A DNA stretch of 64,000 nucleotides from Septoria linicola (taxonomy: Eukaryota > Ascomycota > Dothideomycetes > Mycosphaerellales > Mycosphaerellaceae), in assembly GCA_024114885.1 (NCBI GenBank), contig CP099419.1, positions 2,046,001 to 2,110,000 of the forward strand, given 5' to 3'. Position numbers and translations under genes: made by a program. This document shows, one piece after another, positions 45,101 through 55,510 of the stretch (position 1 is its first letter; each line of letters begins with the position of its first letter). Below the pieces are notes generated by a model. That model was not told where the DNA came from, ran no database searches, and was given only the letters and a program-made list of their open reading frames with translations.

Positions 45101-45853
45101 TGCTGCAGCAGGCTGTACCTGCTTTTCGCTGACTTTCACTTTTGTACGTTCTTTCGCCAGCCTAGTAGGTCTCGTAGGCGACAACTTGCGCCTTTTCCTG
45201 GCTTCTGGAATGTCCATTGGGGGGTCGCCACTGCTGTCCGCTGAGGATTCGCTCGACTCATCACTGGACGGAGAATTATCTCGTGGCTTAGCGCGCGCTG
45301 GTTGAAGTTTCTGTGCTACACCTTTGCGAGGTGTCTGCTGCTGTGCCGTTGATCTAGAGCTGGCCTTACGAGACACAATTGGCTCATCATCAGAGTCATC
45401 CTCTGCTTCGGTGCCATCTTCTTCCGAGGCTTGGGCAAGTATCGCCTCTTCTAGTTCTTGCTCTATCGTATCTGGTCGAGTTGAGAGGTTCTTCTTACGA
45501 CGCTTTGCATTCCGACGAGCTCTGCGCTCATTTTTGTACGCTCGATGCTTGGTCCATAGTCTACTGTACTCTTCGCGATCGAAATGAGGCGGCTTGCCTT
45601 GCTTCACGGCCTTCTGTTCCTTCTCCCATTGCTGCCAGATTTCACTGCCATCTTCAGGCAAGCCGTCGCGTGGTTCCCATGTTGCCTCCTGCAGTGGGTA
45701 GCCGGCCCATTTGATCAGATACTCGTCTTTCTCCTTGTTGTGGTCGAGAATCTCTTCAATGTCGTAAAGTGTATCTTCGTCATCTTGAGTTGTATAATCT
45801 GTCTTGATAGAGTCTTGGTCTGAGTCCGAATCCAAGAAGAGATTCGAGGCCAT
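42104..45853 (-). CDS. Chromodomain protein with three CCCH zinc fingers
   Basis: A single exon of 1,249 residues. The chromodomain at about residues 29-70 (LYDIEEILDHNKEKDEYLIK, then WAGYPLQEATWEPRDGL) keeps the three aromatic cage positions Tyr, Trp and Tyr that read methyl-lysine in HP1-type domains. A basic region follows (KNERRARRNAKRRKK), then about 340 disordered residues. Three zinc fingers lie at about 478, 529 and 623: C-x7-C-x6-C-x3-H, then two C-x8-C-x5-C-x3-H copies, each followed by D-T-G. The last 500 residues are ordered but unassigned, with alternating strands and helices (AFFMTGIERTSS, ILLTDDLITYHPDDATKIIQ). The combination suggests a reader that links histone methylation with RNA, comparable in concept to S. 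pombe Chp1. That comparison is inference. Confidence 0.85.
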   Translation of the reverse strand: MASNLFLDSDSDQDSIKTDYTTQDDEDTLYDIEEILDHNKEKDEYLIKWAGYPLQEATWEPRDGLPEDGSEIWQQWEKEQKAVKQGKPPHFDREEYSRLWTKHRAYKNERRARRNAKRRKKNLSTRPDTIEQELEEAILAQASEEDGTEAEDDSDDEPIVSRKASSRSTAQQQTPRKGVAQKLQPARAKPRDNSPSSDESSESSADSSGDPPMDIPEARKRRKLSPTRPTRLAKERTKVKVSEKQVQPAAAPLARKEQPPSPSCPKSTEREPRESGQSRKSQLEHVQRVPKIPKQPQSGAARKSAPSSVAPIGQAPRAKKSGNIMSNWDADKQKRKRVPAAGSLSMDTGHAPRFYNLAMQNAVQKHTNREAAPDINALNVVDPKTGKIVQTSRVAVPAASAGRHTVTDPLSTVRAASISSAYARRSPPRDSRTREPVTTSSAGPAPATVAFDNVDLRQTSVATDLTVSSTTRREQRGVCRYWLKGTCRFSAQDCSDAHSNTIGDETNIAGAAAARLRIPPRGWSYNPSLLTCYFFRTSGNCTRGSTCRFAHHDTGFDAPPPKVTIEDVRASQAARARRLTSQAESASAAVAAQKTPAGNIAPMSRDPEVVRTTDDGRSLQPNKLTCRFWRTRGNCSKGDICDFAHWDTGLDAAPPGVFKKKSRAASGPAASFVAPNSNTVPLGDRRMTVQELPDELMFAEPSYSEPIKPLPVLTNVRRASIVMSPGELPASPVHGERNETTKSADADIPLWSSRAESTDFVTKSGILKLYHQGSERPYSVRVRLEVLGERAFSRLVGEDPVLQVKEAILSSDVQATLWDVLKHSPEAIAGSVRLDVADEHELSGLAEFCKLHSCGLLASVDGYNALILVYPSGGEGWSFLDAPSLPQSSGVALRMCVFNSSPDTRSHLRPMRALPGSIMGPSATTVGKDLAQLHPGLILPKGSEAVFLMIPPAHTIELEVYRQIFSGMKRKVYHSGKAGAWAHFRRKHLKSGVILVHSSVPLCQIPGLHDIASGGPAAFFMTGIERTSSTFESRGALSRCTRILAQGAAILLTDDLITYHPDDATKIIQNFLDAHIPKPVGGENNKIVARPGLKQFLMDKIERGRMDERYVRLYGAVCDLCPPEDQEEDSDNPSSAANLVSIEPELLPSLAGLWEQDEFASTDLVVDWFAGWAELKVTSFRRFVVCHQARDTSAGATDGESAKGDTRHDIDPRGWARKYQHIGVLSPSKLIEKFYKSMKPHQSVRRWVS

Positions 45854-46370
45854 GTCAGGTGCTTCCGATTCGCTCTGATCTTGGCCCGCCTTTACAGCTC
45901 ATGTTTGTTTTCGCAGCAGATTTGTGCATTGATGACGCAACAATCAAATCACATTTCATATGCAGTACATTAGATGTCCTGTCAGACCGCGGCGTGATCT
46001 GCGTCTAAAAGTTCTTGCTGGTTGTTGACGAGAAGAAGAGGTTACATTACAGAGTGAGGAGGGGCGCATATAACAGATGCGCTTTCCCGATTTGGAATGA
46101 GCAGCAACGAACGAAAGTAATCACATTGTGAGAGCAGGAACAACAGCCTTGCATTACATTGAGTCAAATACGCGATGAGAGTATCTCATATGTCGCTATG
46201 CACACATTATTTCGTAGAAGTCGTCAGCGCCTCAGCGCCCTTCCTTATCCTGCAGCAGACTCAGCAAGCCGCAGCAGTGCCGTGTGGAGGGTTTGCACAA
46301 GGCGCGATCAGTCCTTCTGCTCGCAAAATCTCTGGAGGACCTATCATCCGCATTACTTCAGAAGATTAAA
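45854..46370. other. Intergenic region
   Basis: About 500 bases upstream of the chromodomain gene and downstream of the Chs7-like gene. No supported ORF. Confidence 0.5.
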
Positions 46371-47440
46371 TCAAGTATATGTACTGCCTCCGCTCGCAGG
46401 CATCGGCCAATCGTCCTCTGTTATGCTTGACCAGAATGTCCATATCGTAACAACGGCGAGGAAAGTGAAAAGAGTCTCGAACAAGCCGCCGTTGATCTTG
46501 CCATTGGTTCCCTCGCAGATATGTGGGCTGACCACATACTGGAAGATTTGTCCGATCGCGAAGAGGAGAGCTGCGGCGACCAAAAAGTCTAGGATCACAT
46601 TAGCACAACGATCACAATGGAGAATCGATCTACACTTACACATTGGCCGAATCTCACCAAGGACCTTCAGCACGAGGACTGCTTCCAGGATGAAGAAAAT
46701 CACCAGGAATACGAGCGGCACAAGCTGGTACAACGTGTACAGAGCATATGCTTGATTTGGGTCTGTCAGTGTATCGTCCCAGAAGCCTGTCCAGCTGAAG
46801 CCTGTATCGAGCGCAATGTATCCAGTTCCGACAAAGAGCGCGGCAGCAGATCCAAAGATCAGTGCCAGCGAAAGGGGTGTGCCGTCGTCGATGAGCTGAT
46901 AACCGACAGCACCGTTCATCAGAAGAATCCAGGTCGTGGCCACAACAGCCGCGATATGTGCAGCCGAGAATGCTCTTCGCACAGCACTGTCCAGAGGAAA
47001 GCCTCCAACTGTGAAGATCTCGCAGATCATAATGATGATGAAGCCTAGGAGGAAGAACTGCATTTCTCTGTAGGCCATTGTCAGCAACCAGGCTTGTCGC
47101 ACGACAATGCGAATCCACATACCTTCTACCAACAGCAGCCTTCTTTCGGTCGGATCGCCATAGCAGGAATAACGAGGTCAGGATCGCGATGCCGGCGATC
47201 AGTATCGAGCCTATCTTCCCATCAACATTTGGCCGGCAGCTCCCTTGACAACTCCTGCTTACCCAAGTTCGCCAGATATCGATCTCCGCCCAAAGATATC
47301 CCCGTGAGCTGGCATCCGTCAAAGTACGGCGCCTGGCCTCCCCTAGCTCGCGACTCCAGGAACAGATTGCACACGGGTATCGTCGCGAACCCGCTCCCTG
47401 CGTCGCGACAGAAGTCGTGAAACCGCCCGTACTGCGACAT
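46371..47440 (-). CDS. Chs7-like membrane protein (chitin synthase export chaperone family)
   Basis: Exons on the minus strand are 47,440-47,263, 47,210-47,123, 47,067-46,640 and 46,588-46,371, joined by introns of 52, 55 and 51 bp. They give 303 residues. The N-terminus has the family's G-x-F-x-x-F-C ... P-V-C-N-L-F cysteine pattern. About seven hydrophobic segments follow (for example GSILIAGIAILTSLFLLW and LVPLVFLVIFFILEAVLVL), then the signature YVVSPHICEGTNGKINGGLF and the ending FWSSITEDDW. Chs7 resides in the ER and is needed for exit of class IV chitin synthase Chs3. Paralogues with other roles exist in filamentous fungi, so it may not be the Chs7 orthologue itself. Confidence 0.85.
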
Positions 47441-49186
47441 GACGGTCGTTTACTGTGTGCGTTTTCGTTCGGTGGGCGTCGAGTCCAGCTGCGTTGTGGG
47501 AGCTGTCCGTCTTCGCGTCAGGCTGTCCGCGGCGGCTGGGGAACTTTCGCGGAGCTGAGATCCCTCGAAGTCGCGGAAGTCTCGTGTCGCGTTCGGTTGT
47601 GTCCTTCGATCGCGGGCTCGCTCCTAATGAGCGACGACGGAGGTTCAAAGACGCTCCCGATGGACTCCGCCAGCAGCAGAAACGAAGGTGTGTGGTGATG
47701 TGGAAAAGCAGCAGCACTGAGTTGTCGCCTGTCCAACAAGTCTCGAAAGTTGGCAGAGCAAGCTTCGCCCGGAAGCTCAAAGCAGTCAAGCGTCGGTCGT
47801 GAGTGTAATTAATAGCAACCGTGCACTGCTGCAAGTCAAATCGTGCTATTCGTGATACTTTTTTGCGAGGAATATCGTGGTTGGCAAGATCACTTTGACT
47901 TCTTCAGATCGAGCGCGAAAATTCAGCACAGATGTAGACAGTTGCTGCAGCGAAGGGAGAAAGAGCGAGCGAGCGTGGTGGCAGGCACTACCGATGAAAC
48001 AAGTGGTGGATGGCAGGTACACAGCCTGCAGATATTAGTATGTCACACAGCTGGCCAATTACAGCTCGCAGCGGCAGGATAAAATCGCTATTGCGGCTAT
48101 GGTCGACAACACCTCGTGATGCAACTGCCTCGTGACAGTACGCTGTAGGTATGCCATTTGCCATTTGCCATATACCATATATTCGATCTTATCTACTAAG
48201 AATCGGCACGCCATTGTGCGAAGTTTGTCGCATTTAACTGCCTCGAGAGTTCGGGCAATGCTCCTCCGGCGGTCCCCTGCCTGCAGATCTATATCAGGTC
48301 CATCACGAAGGGTCGGGAAGCAAGGCTGCCTCATATACGGAGCCCTTTCGGACGACATGTCAATCAGACTTTTGCAGGGAGAGGCCATTGATGCCGGAAA
48401 TGTGTCTTCACTTACTCGCGTGCCGGGCACAATTGGGCGATATGCTCGGCTCGAGCTTCTCGGGGGAATTTTGACTGTTGCGGGCAAAGATGGTGTTTCA
48501 CTCACGCCAAGCGGTCAAGCGTGCAGTCTGAAAGGTACTGTATTTATTGGGCAAGAACGATTCAAATTGCATATTTGTGGTGAGGCCAGTATCGCTCCAT
48601 GCAGTAGCAAGGAAAACTATCGTAATGCCAGGGACTCGTAGCCAGTGGATCCACAGGACGTGGGCATGAAGACGAAGTGCCATATGTCAGAGAAGAACGA
48701 GATAGCACACAGGAAGTGACACGTAGGCTATTGGTCTACCTCCAAGCTTTTCTGTATCGTGGTCAGGCTGCGTACGGTGCTATACTGATGCCCATTTTCA
48801 AGCCACAAGTTGTCGAGCCCGATATCCCAGAGCCAGAGTCGCATTTGACAATTGGCTACTATGACCAATAGCCCTAAAGGTAGACTGCTGCTGCTTTTTT
48901 CCTAATGATCTGCCGCCCGCCTATGTGAGATCAATGAGACATTGCTGCGATGAAGTGACTCTGGCCGCAGATTACAAGTGGCTGTTGCGCGCAATATTCT
49001 CATCTCCCTCATGCGCAACGTGCTGTCTCGATGTTTGAATGATCGGTTGCTAGCTCAATCTCTCGAGCAGCTCACCGAAATAGATATGCCGGGCCCCAGC
49101 GATACCATCTCCAGCTCCGTGACCTCCTGTCTCGACATCTGACATTCGGGTTCCATTTCAAACTGCCATCGTATTCGTGAGAGGAC
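47441..49186. other. Intergenic region, 1.7 kb
   Basis: No supported gene. An ORF at 48,132-48,641 has no motif and overlaps a short imperfect repeat of GCCATTT/GCCATAT units at about 48,151-48,180. The right end should hold the 3' untranslated region of the GTPase gene, the left end the promoter of the Chs7-like gene. Confidence 0.45.
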
Positions 49187-51920
49187 TTAGTGAAACTCCT
49201 TCCAGAGGGCATCGAAGGCTTTACGCATCGGCCCATTCAGGTGCTGCTCAGCCTGCTTCAGGTTGACTTTGAGCTCCTCTTGTAGTGCTTTCTCCTTGGG
49301 GTCGCTAACGACCTTGGTGTCGCACATCATGTCGAAGCCACTCTGAAAGTCTTTGAAAACCGCTCCGACACTGTGGTTCAAGGCTGCCTGCTCGGTCTGT
49401 AGCAGAGCCACAACATCGCTCTGCACTCCAGTGTACACCATCGCCCAGATCCCGTCGATTCGCGTGACTTGCTGCTTGAATGTGTTCTTGCGATGTTGTG
49501 GCCAGCCACATTTGGGTCTAGGCAGCTTGTTGGGTCCCTTGCCTGCCTTCAGGAGAGCTACATCCTTGTAGACAGGAGCCATTGCCTCCACAACATAAGC
49601 ATCCTCATCAATCAGAGTGGCCTTACGCTGAATATTCTCCAAGCCTTCCAAGATCCTCTGGCATGACTGGCGGACTGCATGGGGAATGCGAGTCTTTTCA
49701 GTGTTGATGTAGTCAAGGAATGGTTCAAGGTCCACGAACCCGTAGTTGGGGTCTTCTCTGAGGTCAGTAAGCATGTCTGCTGCAAGATCGTCGAGTTCTT
49801 CTAGCATGCTCTTTTCGAAACTGTTGTGGTATTGCACAGCACGCTCAAAGAGTCCCGAGATCTTCTTTGACCGCAGTGCAATGAGATCACCAGACATGTT
49901 GACAGCTCCCGACTTTCCTCCGCGGCGGTGACCGTCGCGGTTGATGAGTTGCAAGAAGGGTGTAGTCTTGTTGGCATCTTCCCAACGCTCGCACAGAGCG
50001 CGTGCCGATTGGATCCAGCTTGACTCCTCTGTTCGCAAGGGGTCAACAATGCGCTCCTTCAGTGCCATTGCGAATGGGTCGATAGCGCCTTTGATGATCT
50101 CTTCGTACTTGACCAAGGGTCGAAGAACGTATTTCTCCATATCACTCTTGCGCTCGAGTGGTGTCCGTGCGGTGTAAAGGGCAAAGCGCTTTAGCAGGCT
50201 GGGAATCACGGTGATCTGATGGTGCCTTGCCTCATTGAGACGAGCTTCGTTGGGAAAGGTCGAAATCAGCCTTCGGAGGTCTGGTATGGCAGTCTCGTCG
50301 ACACTAAGGACAGGGGTATCTTTGGGAGAGAATCCAGCCAGGTGCTGATTGTACAATTTGTTGGAGACCGCAAAGACCGGTGTCGGGCGGGTGGTGTGAG
50401 TAAGATCCTGGAGCTTCTCCCGAATGGTCTCCTTGCTCGACTCGCTGCGCATGCGAATACGATGCGCTTTCTCTCTATTGTCCGTGTACTTGACCCAGAC
50501 ATCGAGCTTGCGCTTTTGCTTATTCAGTACCATTGCTTGGTCCTCGTCGCCCTCCTCTTCGCACTTAGCCATTCGCTCCTCGCACTGCTCGGCAGCTTTG
50601 ACTGCAGCCTGGCATTGGTTGCGCAGCTCTTTAGCTTTTTGCTTGTCTTTTCGTGTGCCTGGAGGCATGGTAGCATCACCAATGATATCACTCTTCGGAA
50701 GAACAATGACCACGCGATCTGGTCCACGTTGACTCATGAGCTTGGCCTCATTCGCGACCATGGGATCGTCTTTTGCGCGTGCAGCATCGCTCACAATGAT
50801 GCTGTGAGTCTTGGTTTTGCAATATTTGTTGGCGCTGCGACGCCGTGTCTGATTGTGGTCAGAGAGGCCTGGAGTGTCCAAGAAAGTGATTCCGAGCGAT
50901 GTTGTTGGATCGTGGAAGCGGAATTCAATGAGCGAGACAAAAGGCCACATGGATGCACCTGTACAGCCATCGTCTTCGTCAACGACCTCAGTGGCGAAGC
51001 CATCAAGCTGTGCGATAAGTTCTCCAGGAGTCGAAGCTGTCAAAGTGATGGTCTTGGCCCCTCCGCCAGTGGTTCGCTTCACCAGCTTCTCGTCCCAGTC
51101 GAAGAGTTTGACCAAGATCTCGAGGTCGTCTTCAGAATCCGCGCCATCCAGGAAGTGTCGAGCTTCCTTTTTGCTCCTGCACTGGGGATATTCCTTGAAG
51201 AGTGCGACGAGCACGCCAGCGACCTCATCTTTGATTGCTGGGTTTGTGTTGGCTTGTCCGGATCCGTCTTCTTCATCGCCAGTACCATGTGAAGCTCGGA
51301 AGTAGTCACGCAGATAGCCAGCCAGGATCTCGCGGCGTTCTGCGACCGGAAAGAGGAAGACTTCTGCTAAATATGGGGATTTCTGCTCGGACTGTGCTTT
51401 CGTGAACCGATTGCTCGCCAGCGTACAGCTGCTACCGCTGTCACCCTAGTGAATATATCAGTACTAGAAGTGGTCTTCGTGATCTGTAAGCCTACCTCGC
51501 GAGCGACACTACCATTCTCGAATAATGAGTTCAAGGTAGCACTCTTGCCTGAATCATGTCAGCTCCGTATTTGAACCACACACTGCTCGACTTACCACCG
51601 CCCATGTTGCCGGAGATGCAGACGACAATATCTTCTCGCTTTGGGTCGAGGAGATCTCGCTGAGTCCGCTCCACGAGCTCATCTGTGACTTTAGTATGGT
51701 GCTCAGACCTGGTGAAAGGACCGACGACGAGGCCAACGATGAGGCCGCGTCCCTCCTCAAGTACCTGCCACTCTTTGGTCATGGTGACGGAACGAGGAGC
51801 TTGCTCTGATTTTGGTCCGTATGGTGGGACTTTTCTCAGATCAATCTTGTCAAGATCGAAGGGTAGGGCGTCATCCTTCGCGATATCCGCATCACGCTTA
51901 CGGCCAATGCCCGTCGCCAT
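49187..51920 (-). CDS. Dynamin-like large GTPase (SLIP-GC-like)
   Basis: Exons on the minus strand are 51,920-51,596, 51,548-51,496 and 51,445-49,187 (introns 47 and 50 bp), about 878 residues. The first intron falls inside the P-loop, and splicing restores GNMGGGKSATLNSLF (G1). G3 is DTPGLSD and G4 is LPKSD, so all three main GTP-binding motifs are present. After the G domain come helical stretches, including Lys/Glu-rich coiled-coil-like residues (KELRNQCQAAVKAAEQCEER). No pleckstrin-homology or transmembrane segment is seen. The arrangement resembles fungal proteins annotated as nuclear GTPase SLIP-GC-like; their function is unknown. The membrane-remodelling role of classical dynamins should not be assumed. 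Confidence 0.85.
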
Positions 51921-52591
51921 GATGCAGATAGGTGATGCTTCAACAAATTCTCAGCCTCCTCTTGTGATAATTGTTATACGATGTGTTTGCTTTGCCTATG
52001 TTGAAAGATCAATCCGAGGAGAGGCGTCGATGAGAGATGGAGTGCGAGCAATGGATGAGAAAAACTCAAGAATAATGTCAACAGCTGTGAGACCGGTCAG
52101 TGCACAAAAGGCTCCACTTTGGTGGAAGTGAAGTGAAGACGCTCTCAATCCAGCCAATGAGTCTACGAGGCTCAGGCCGTGAATGCATTTCTTAGGCCTC
52201 AATGGCCCACGATACCTCAGTTTGTCCGAGCTGTGCAGAGCGGTCCGTCGCCGAGTTGTTTCGTCGCAACCTCACCTTCATTCACACGAGCGGTCACGTC
52301 AGTCGCGCAAAAATCGGCGCAAGTGACGTGACATTGCTGTATACCAACGCGAAATGCTTGACAGCTTGGTCTTACAGCTTCTTGCAATGAATCGCAAAGG
52401 TGATTCGTGTGCCTGGGGAGCTCAACATGCATAGGTCGGCAGCGTGTCTTCGCGACTGTCTCCAAGTAAGGCGTGGACCAGCATTATGAAGCGGACGCCT
52501 CACTCGCGCCCCCTACTGGTGTATGAACTGGGGACCTGGAATGGGGCAATGTTGTCTGGACTTGTGTTGCAGTCTTTCTGTGCTCTATGCC
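51921..52591. other. Intergenic region
   Basis: About 670 bases between tandem minus-strand genes. No supported gene is seen. Confidence 0.5.
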
Positions 52592-53520
52592 TCAGCAACA
52601 TCCACCTGCGATACCGGCTTTCTTCGCAGCATTCTTGTCACTCCTGCCTAATTGTACGCCCCTGCCAGCACTACCACCTCCAGCACCTGGTCCCTTGACA
52701 CCACTTCTCCGGTCGTTGAGGTCGTACTTGCCGGCCTCGATATTCTGGTATATCCTCTCAGCCACCTCCAGAAAAGCCCTTTCGACATTGTCTCCACTCT
52801 TCGCAGATGTCTCCACATAGTGCATGACATTGTTCTCGCGACACCATTCCTCTGCCTCTTCTTTCGTCACTTGCCGTTTGTTGGGCGCTGTGCTATCCCC
52901 AGACACTGTCGACGAGCTGGCCAGATCGGATTTGTTCCCCACCAGCACAACAATGATATCGTCCTCTGCTATTTGCCGTAGATCGTGGAGCCAAGCCGTG
53001 ACGGATGCGAATGTATTGCGCCTCGTAATGTCAAACACCAGCAATGCGCCCGAAGCTCCTCGGAAGTAGGATCGCGTGATGGATTTGTATGTTTCCTGGC
53101 CTGCCGTGTCCCATAGTGATAGCTTCATGTGCTTCTGTGCAGGCGCCTGTGGCTTTCCTTTCGACGTGGGATCGTTGGGTGACCTCGTCGCAGGTTTCGC
53201 AGCGGCGGCAGGATTGTTGATGTTGTACTCGAGACTCGCAGGAGGACCGACGGGGACTATGCGCGAGCCAAACTCGACTCCAATGGTCACATCGTGGTGG
53301 CTGACGGAGCTGTCAGTAGGCGATCAAGACGCGGCACTTGGTGGATTGCGATTCACCTCACGAAGCGTCCTTCACATAGGCGAATGGTCAGCTACGATGA
53401 TCAGCGGAATGCTGAGAAGAAGTGGGCATGAGCTTCTTGACATACACTGCTTTTCCCGCTGCCCGAATCGCCCAAGCAGATGACCTTGGAGATGTAGTCG
53501 TAGCCCACCGATTGCGCCAT
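52592..53520 (-). CDS. Rab-family small GTPase (Rab4/Ypt4-like)
   Basis: Exons on the minus strand are 53,520-53,446, 53,391-53,357 and 53,309-52,592 (introns 54 and 47 bp), 275 residues. The start MAQSVGYDYISKVICLGDSG leads into the P-loop GDSGSGKSS. The others are TIGVEFGS (switch I/RabF), WDTAGQETYKSITRSYFRGA (switch II), GNKSDL and ETSAKS. The C-terminus ends GGCC, a double-geranylgeranylation signal. An insertion of about 30 residues between switch I and WDTAGQE (NNPAAAAKPATRSPNDPTSK) makes the protein longer than a standard Rab. It should act in vesicle traffic on endosomal membranes. The subfamily assignment is tentative. Confidence 0.92.
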
Positions 53521-54063
53521 GCCGGCGGATTAAATGACGGTCGACCAGCAGCAACACGAAACGTGCTGTTTCGCGAGAGAGAGAAGAAGAAGGTGGCGAG
53601 CTGCACTGGAGAACGGAGGTGTAGTTAAGTTAGTTGCACAGAGGAAGAGATGATGCCGATCACATGCGTCGCGGTCGCGTCGAAAGGCAAAGTGCAATGC
53701 TGCCTGCATTGTTTCGTCACCGTCAGCTTGCCTCTCTTTGGTCCACTGCAGACGGTATTTGCACTTGCATGAACACCGAATACCACAGCATAGAGACACA
53801 GCGAGGGGGAGGGGAGAGGAGAGACATGCGAGGCAGCTGACCACTCCCCGTCATGGCATTCAGCACATGTCGAGTCTCCGTCATCTTTGCACATGCCTTG
53901 CCTTGCCTCGCGACCTAGAACTACTGCTGCTCCCACCCACTCCCACTCCCTCACTACACTCACTTCCTTGCCGCGCCATTGTTCTGCCTTCTCCAACAAG
54001 AACCAGACTTTCCCCTCTCTCACATCCCGATTTGCCACAATTACTACTCTAACACATAGACAT
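53521..54063. other. Divergent intergenic region between the Rab and LOG-like genes
   Basis: About 540 bases holding both promoters. It includes a purine-rich stretch near 53,800-53,827 and a pyrimidine-rich stretch just before the LOG-like gene. No supported ORF. Confidence 0.5.
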
Positions 54064-54899
54064 ATGGTCACCACAATGGCGACTCCAGTCAACGAGTCCA
54101 AGCAAGGCGCTGTACCAACAAAAACTGGCCAGAACCGACCTGTGGTCTGCGTATTGTAAGAAGTCATCATCTGTTCACTTGTACCACCGTTCCTCCTGAC
54201 ACTACCACCCAGCTGCGGCGCCGCTTCAGGCACCTCTCCTGCTCATCTTTCTGCCGCTCGCTCTCTCGCCCAAGCCTTCCACGACAATGGCATCTCCCTA
54301 GTCTATGGCGGTGGGACAGTAGGTATCATGGGCGAGGTGGCCAAGACTCTCGTCTCCCTCTCCGGCCCCTCTGCAGTCCACGGCATTATACCAGAAGCTC
54401 TACTCAAATACGAACGGAAGGGTCGAGAGAACGGTGATGAGTCAACGCCTGAGAAGCTCATTGATGAGAACGTTTATGGGAGGACGACGGTGGTCAAGGA
54501 TATGTGAGTCCCGATCATCAGAGCCTTGAATGTGGGAAGGTGAACTAAGTCGTACACAGGCACACACGCAAGCAGATGATGGCGCGAGAAGTCATGGACT
54601 CGGGCCCTGGAGGCGGCTTCGTAGCACTATCCGGAGGATACGGCACTCTCGAAGAGCTCATGGAGGTCGTGACCTGGAACCAACTCGGAATCCACGCGCG
54701 GGGTATTGTAGTATACAACGTGGAAGGCTACTGGACTGGCCTGCTACAATGGGTGAAGAAGTCAGTAGAGGAAGGCTTCGTGGGAAAGACGAATGCGAAC
54801 ATCATGGTTGAAGCTACGACGAGCGAAGAGGTTGTTGAGCGGTTACGGGATTATCAGAACGCCGAGGGGAGATTCAAGCTGAATTGGGGAGAGAAGTAG
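54064..54899 (+). CDS. LOG-family protein (putative cytokinin-type phosphoribohydrolase)
   Basis: Exons 54,064-54,155, 54,213-54,503 and 54,560-54,899 are joined by introns of 57 and 56 bp, 240 residues. A second in-frame ATG is at 54,076. The fold is LOG-like: VCVFCGAASGTSPAH, then LVYGGGTVGIMGEVA, a catalytic region MHTRKQMMARE with the conserved Arg and Lys, and SGGYGTLEELMEVVTW. Known LOG enzymes have P-G-G-x-G-T-x-x-E; here the Pro is Ser while the Gly, Thr and Glu residues remain. LOG enzymes release free cytokinin bases from riboside 5'-monophosphates; in fungi most homologues are untested, and some are annotated as lysine decarboxylase by mistake. Confidence 0.9.
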
Positions 54900-55510
54900 A
54901 AGGAACTCGTTTGCTTGAAATATATGGGCATGATCGGCAGCATAGCATAGCATAGCATAGCATAGCATAGCGAGGCGTTGTGGCAGGGAGGTCATAGACA
55001 AGATTTCGCGCGCAAGTAGAATGAAGGATTCAAGTCGAGAACGATTCAGAGAATGCCTGCTAATTCACTCCGAATACACTGGTAGTATGCTAGTCTCTCA
55101 CGCCCATCCACAAAAGGAGACTTCCCTAGTAAGGCAAACTGCCCCAGATGGGATTCTTCGGCCCATCGTAAGATGGGCATCTGTGGGTGTGGTCGCCCAG
55201 GGGGCATATTGCAATTGGGGCAGCGTGCCCAGGCATTCGGGCGAAGGCCGTTGATAAGCTCATTGGAGCTGCTGTGGTTGAGTGATGACATCATCGATCG
55301 AGAGATTTGCTTCGAGAGGAGTTTGGTATGGGGCAGGTCTGGACAGTCTTGATGGTGAGGAGGTAACAACGATGGACCTCCCCTCGAGGTATTTATGATG
55401 TGCCCTTCGCGCCTCTCGCTTGATGAAAGGGAGGCAGCGGCGAGACTGATGTCAAGCATGATCTCTAGCGCACAATACGCACTACCTGCATACTACGCAG
55501 CTACAGACGA
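54900..55510. other. Intergenic region between convergent genes
   Basis: Both flanking genes end here. It contains the CATAG array at 54,941-54,970. Short ORFs are unsupported. Confidence 0.5.
54941..54970. repeat. CATAG pentamer microsatellite, six units
   Basis: Six perfect tandem copies of CATAG lie 40 bp after the LOG-like stop codon, probably in its 3' untranslated region. This is likely to vary in length among strains. Confidence 0.95.

Noticed and set aside
48132..48641. 169-residue ORF in the 1.7-kb intergenic region
   Set aside because: No domain, no ordered codon pattern, and it overlaps simple repeats; chance ORF is more likely.
50219..51292. 357-residue plus-strand ORF
   Set aside because: Shadow of the dynamin-like GTPase on the opposite strand.
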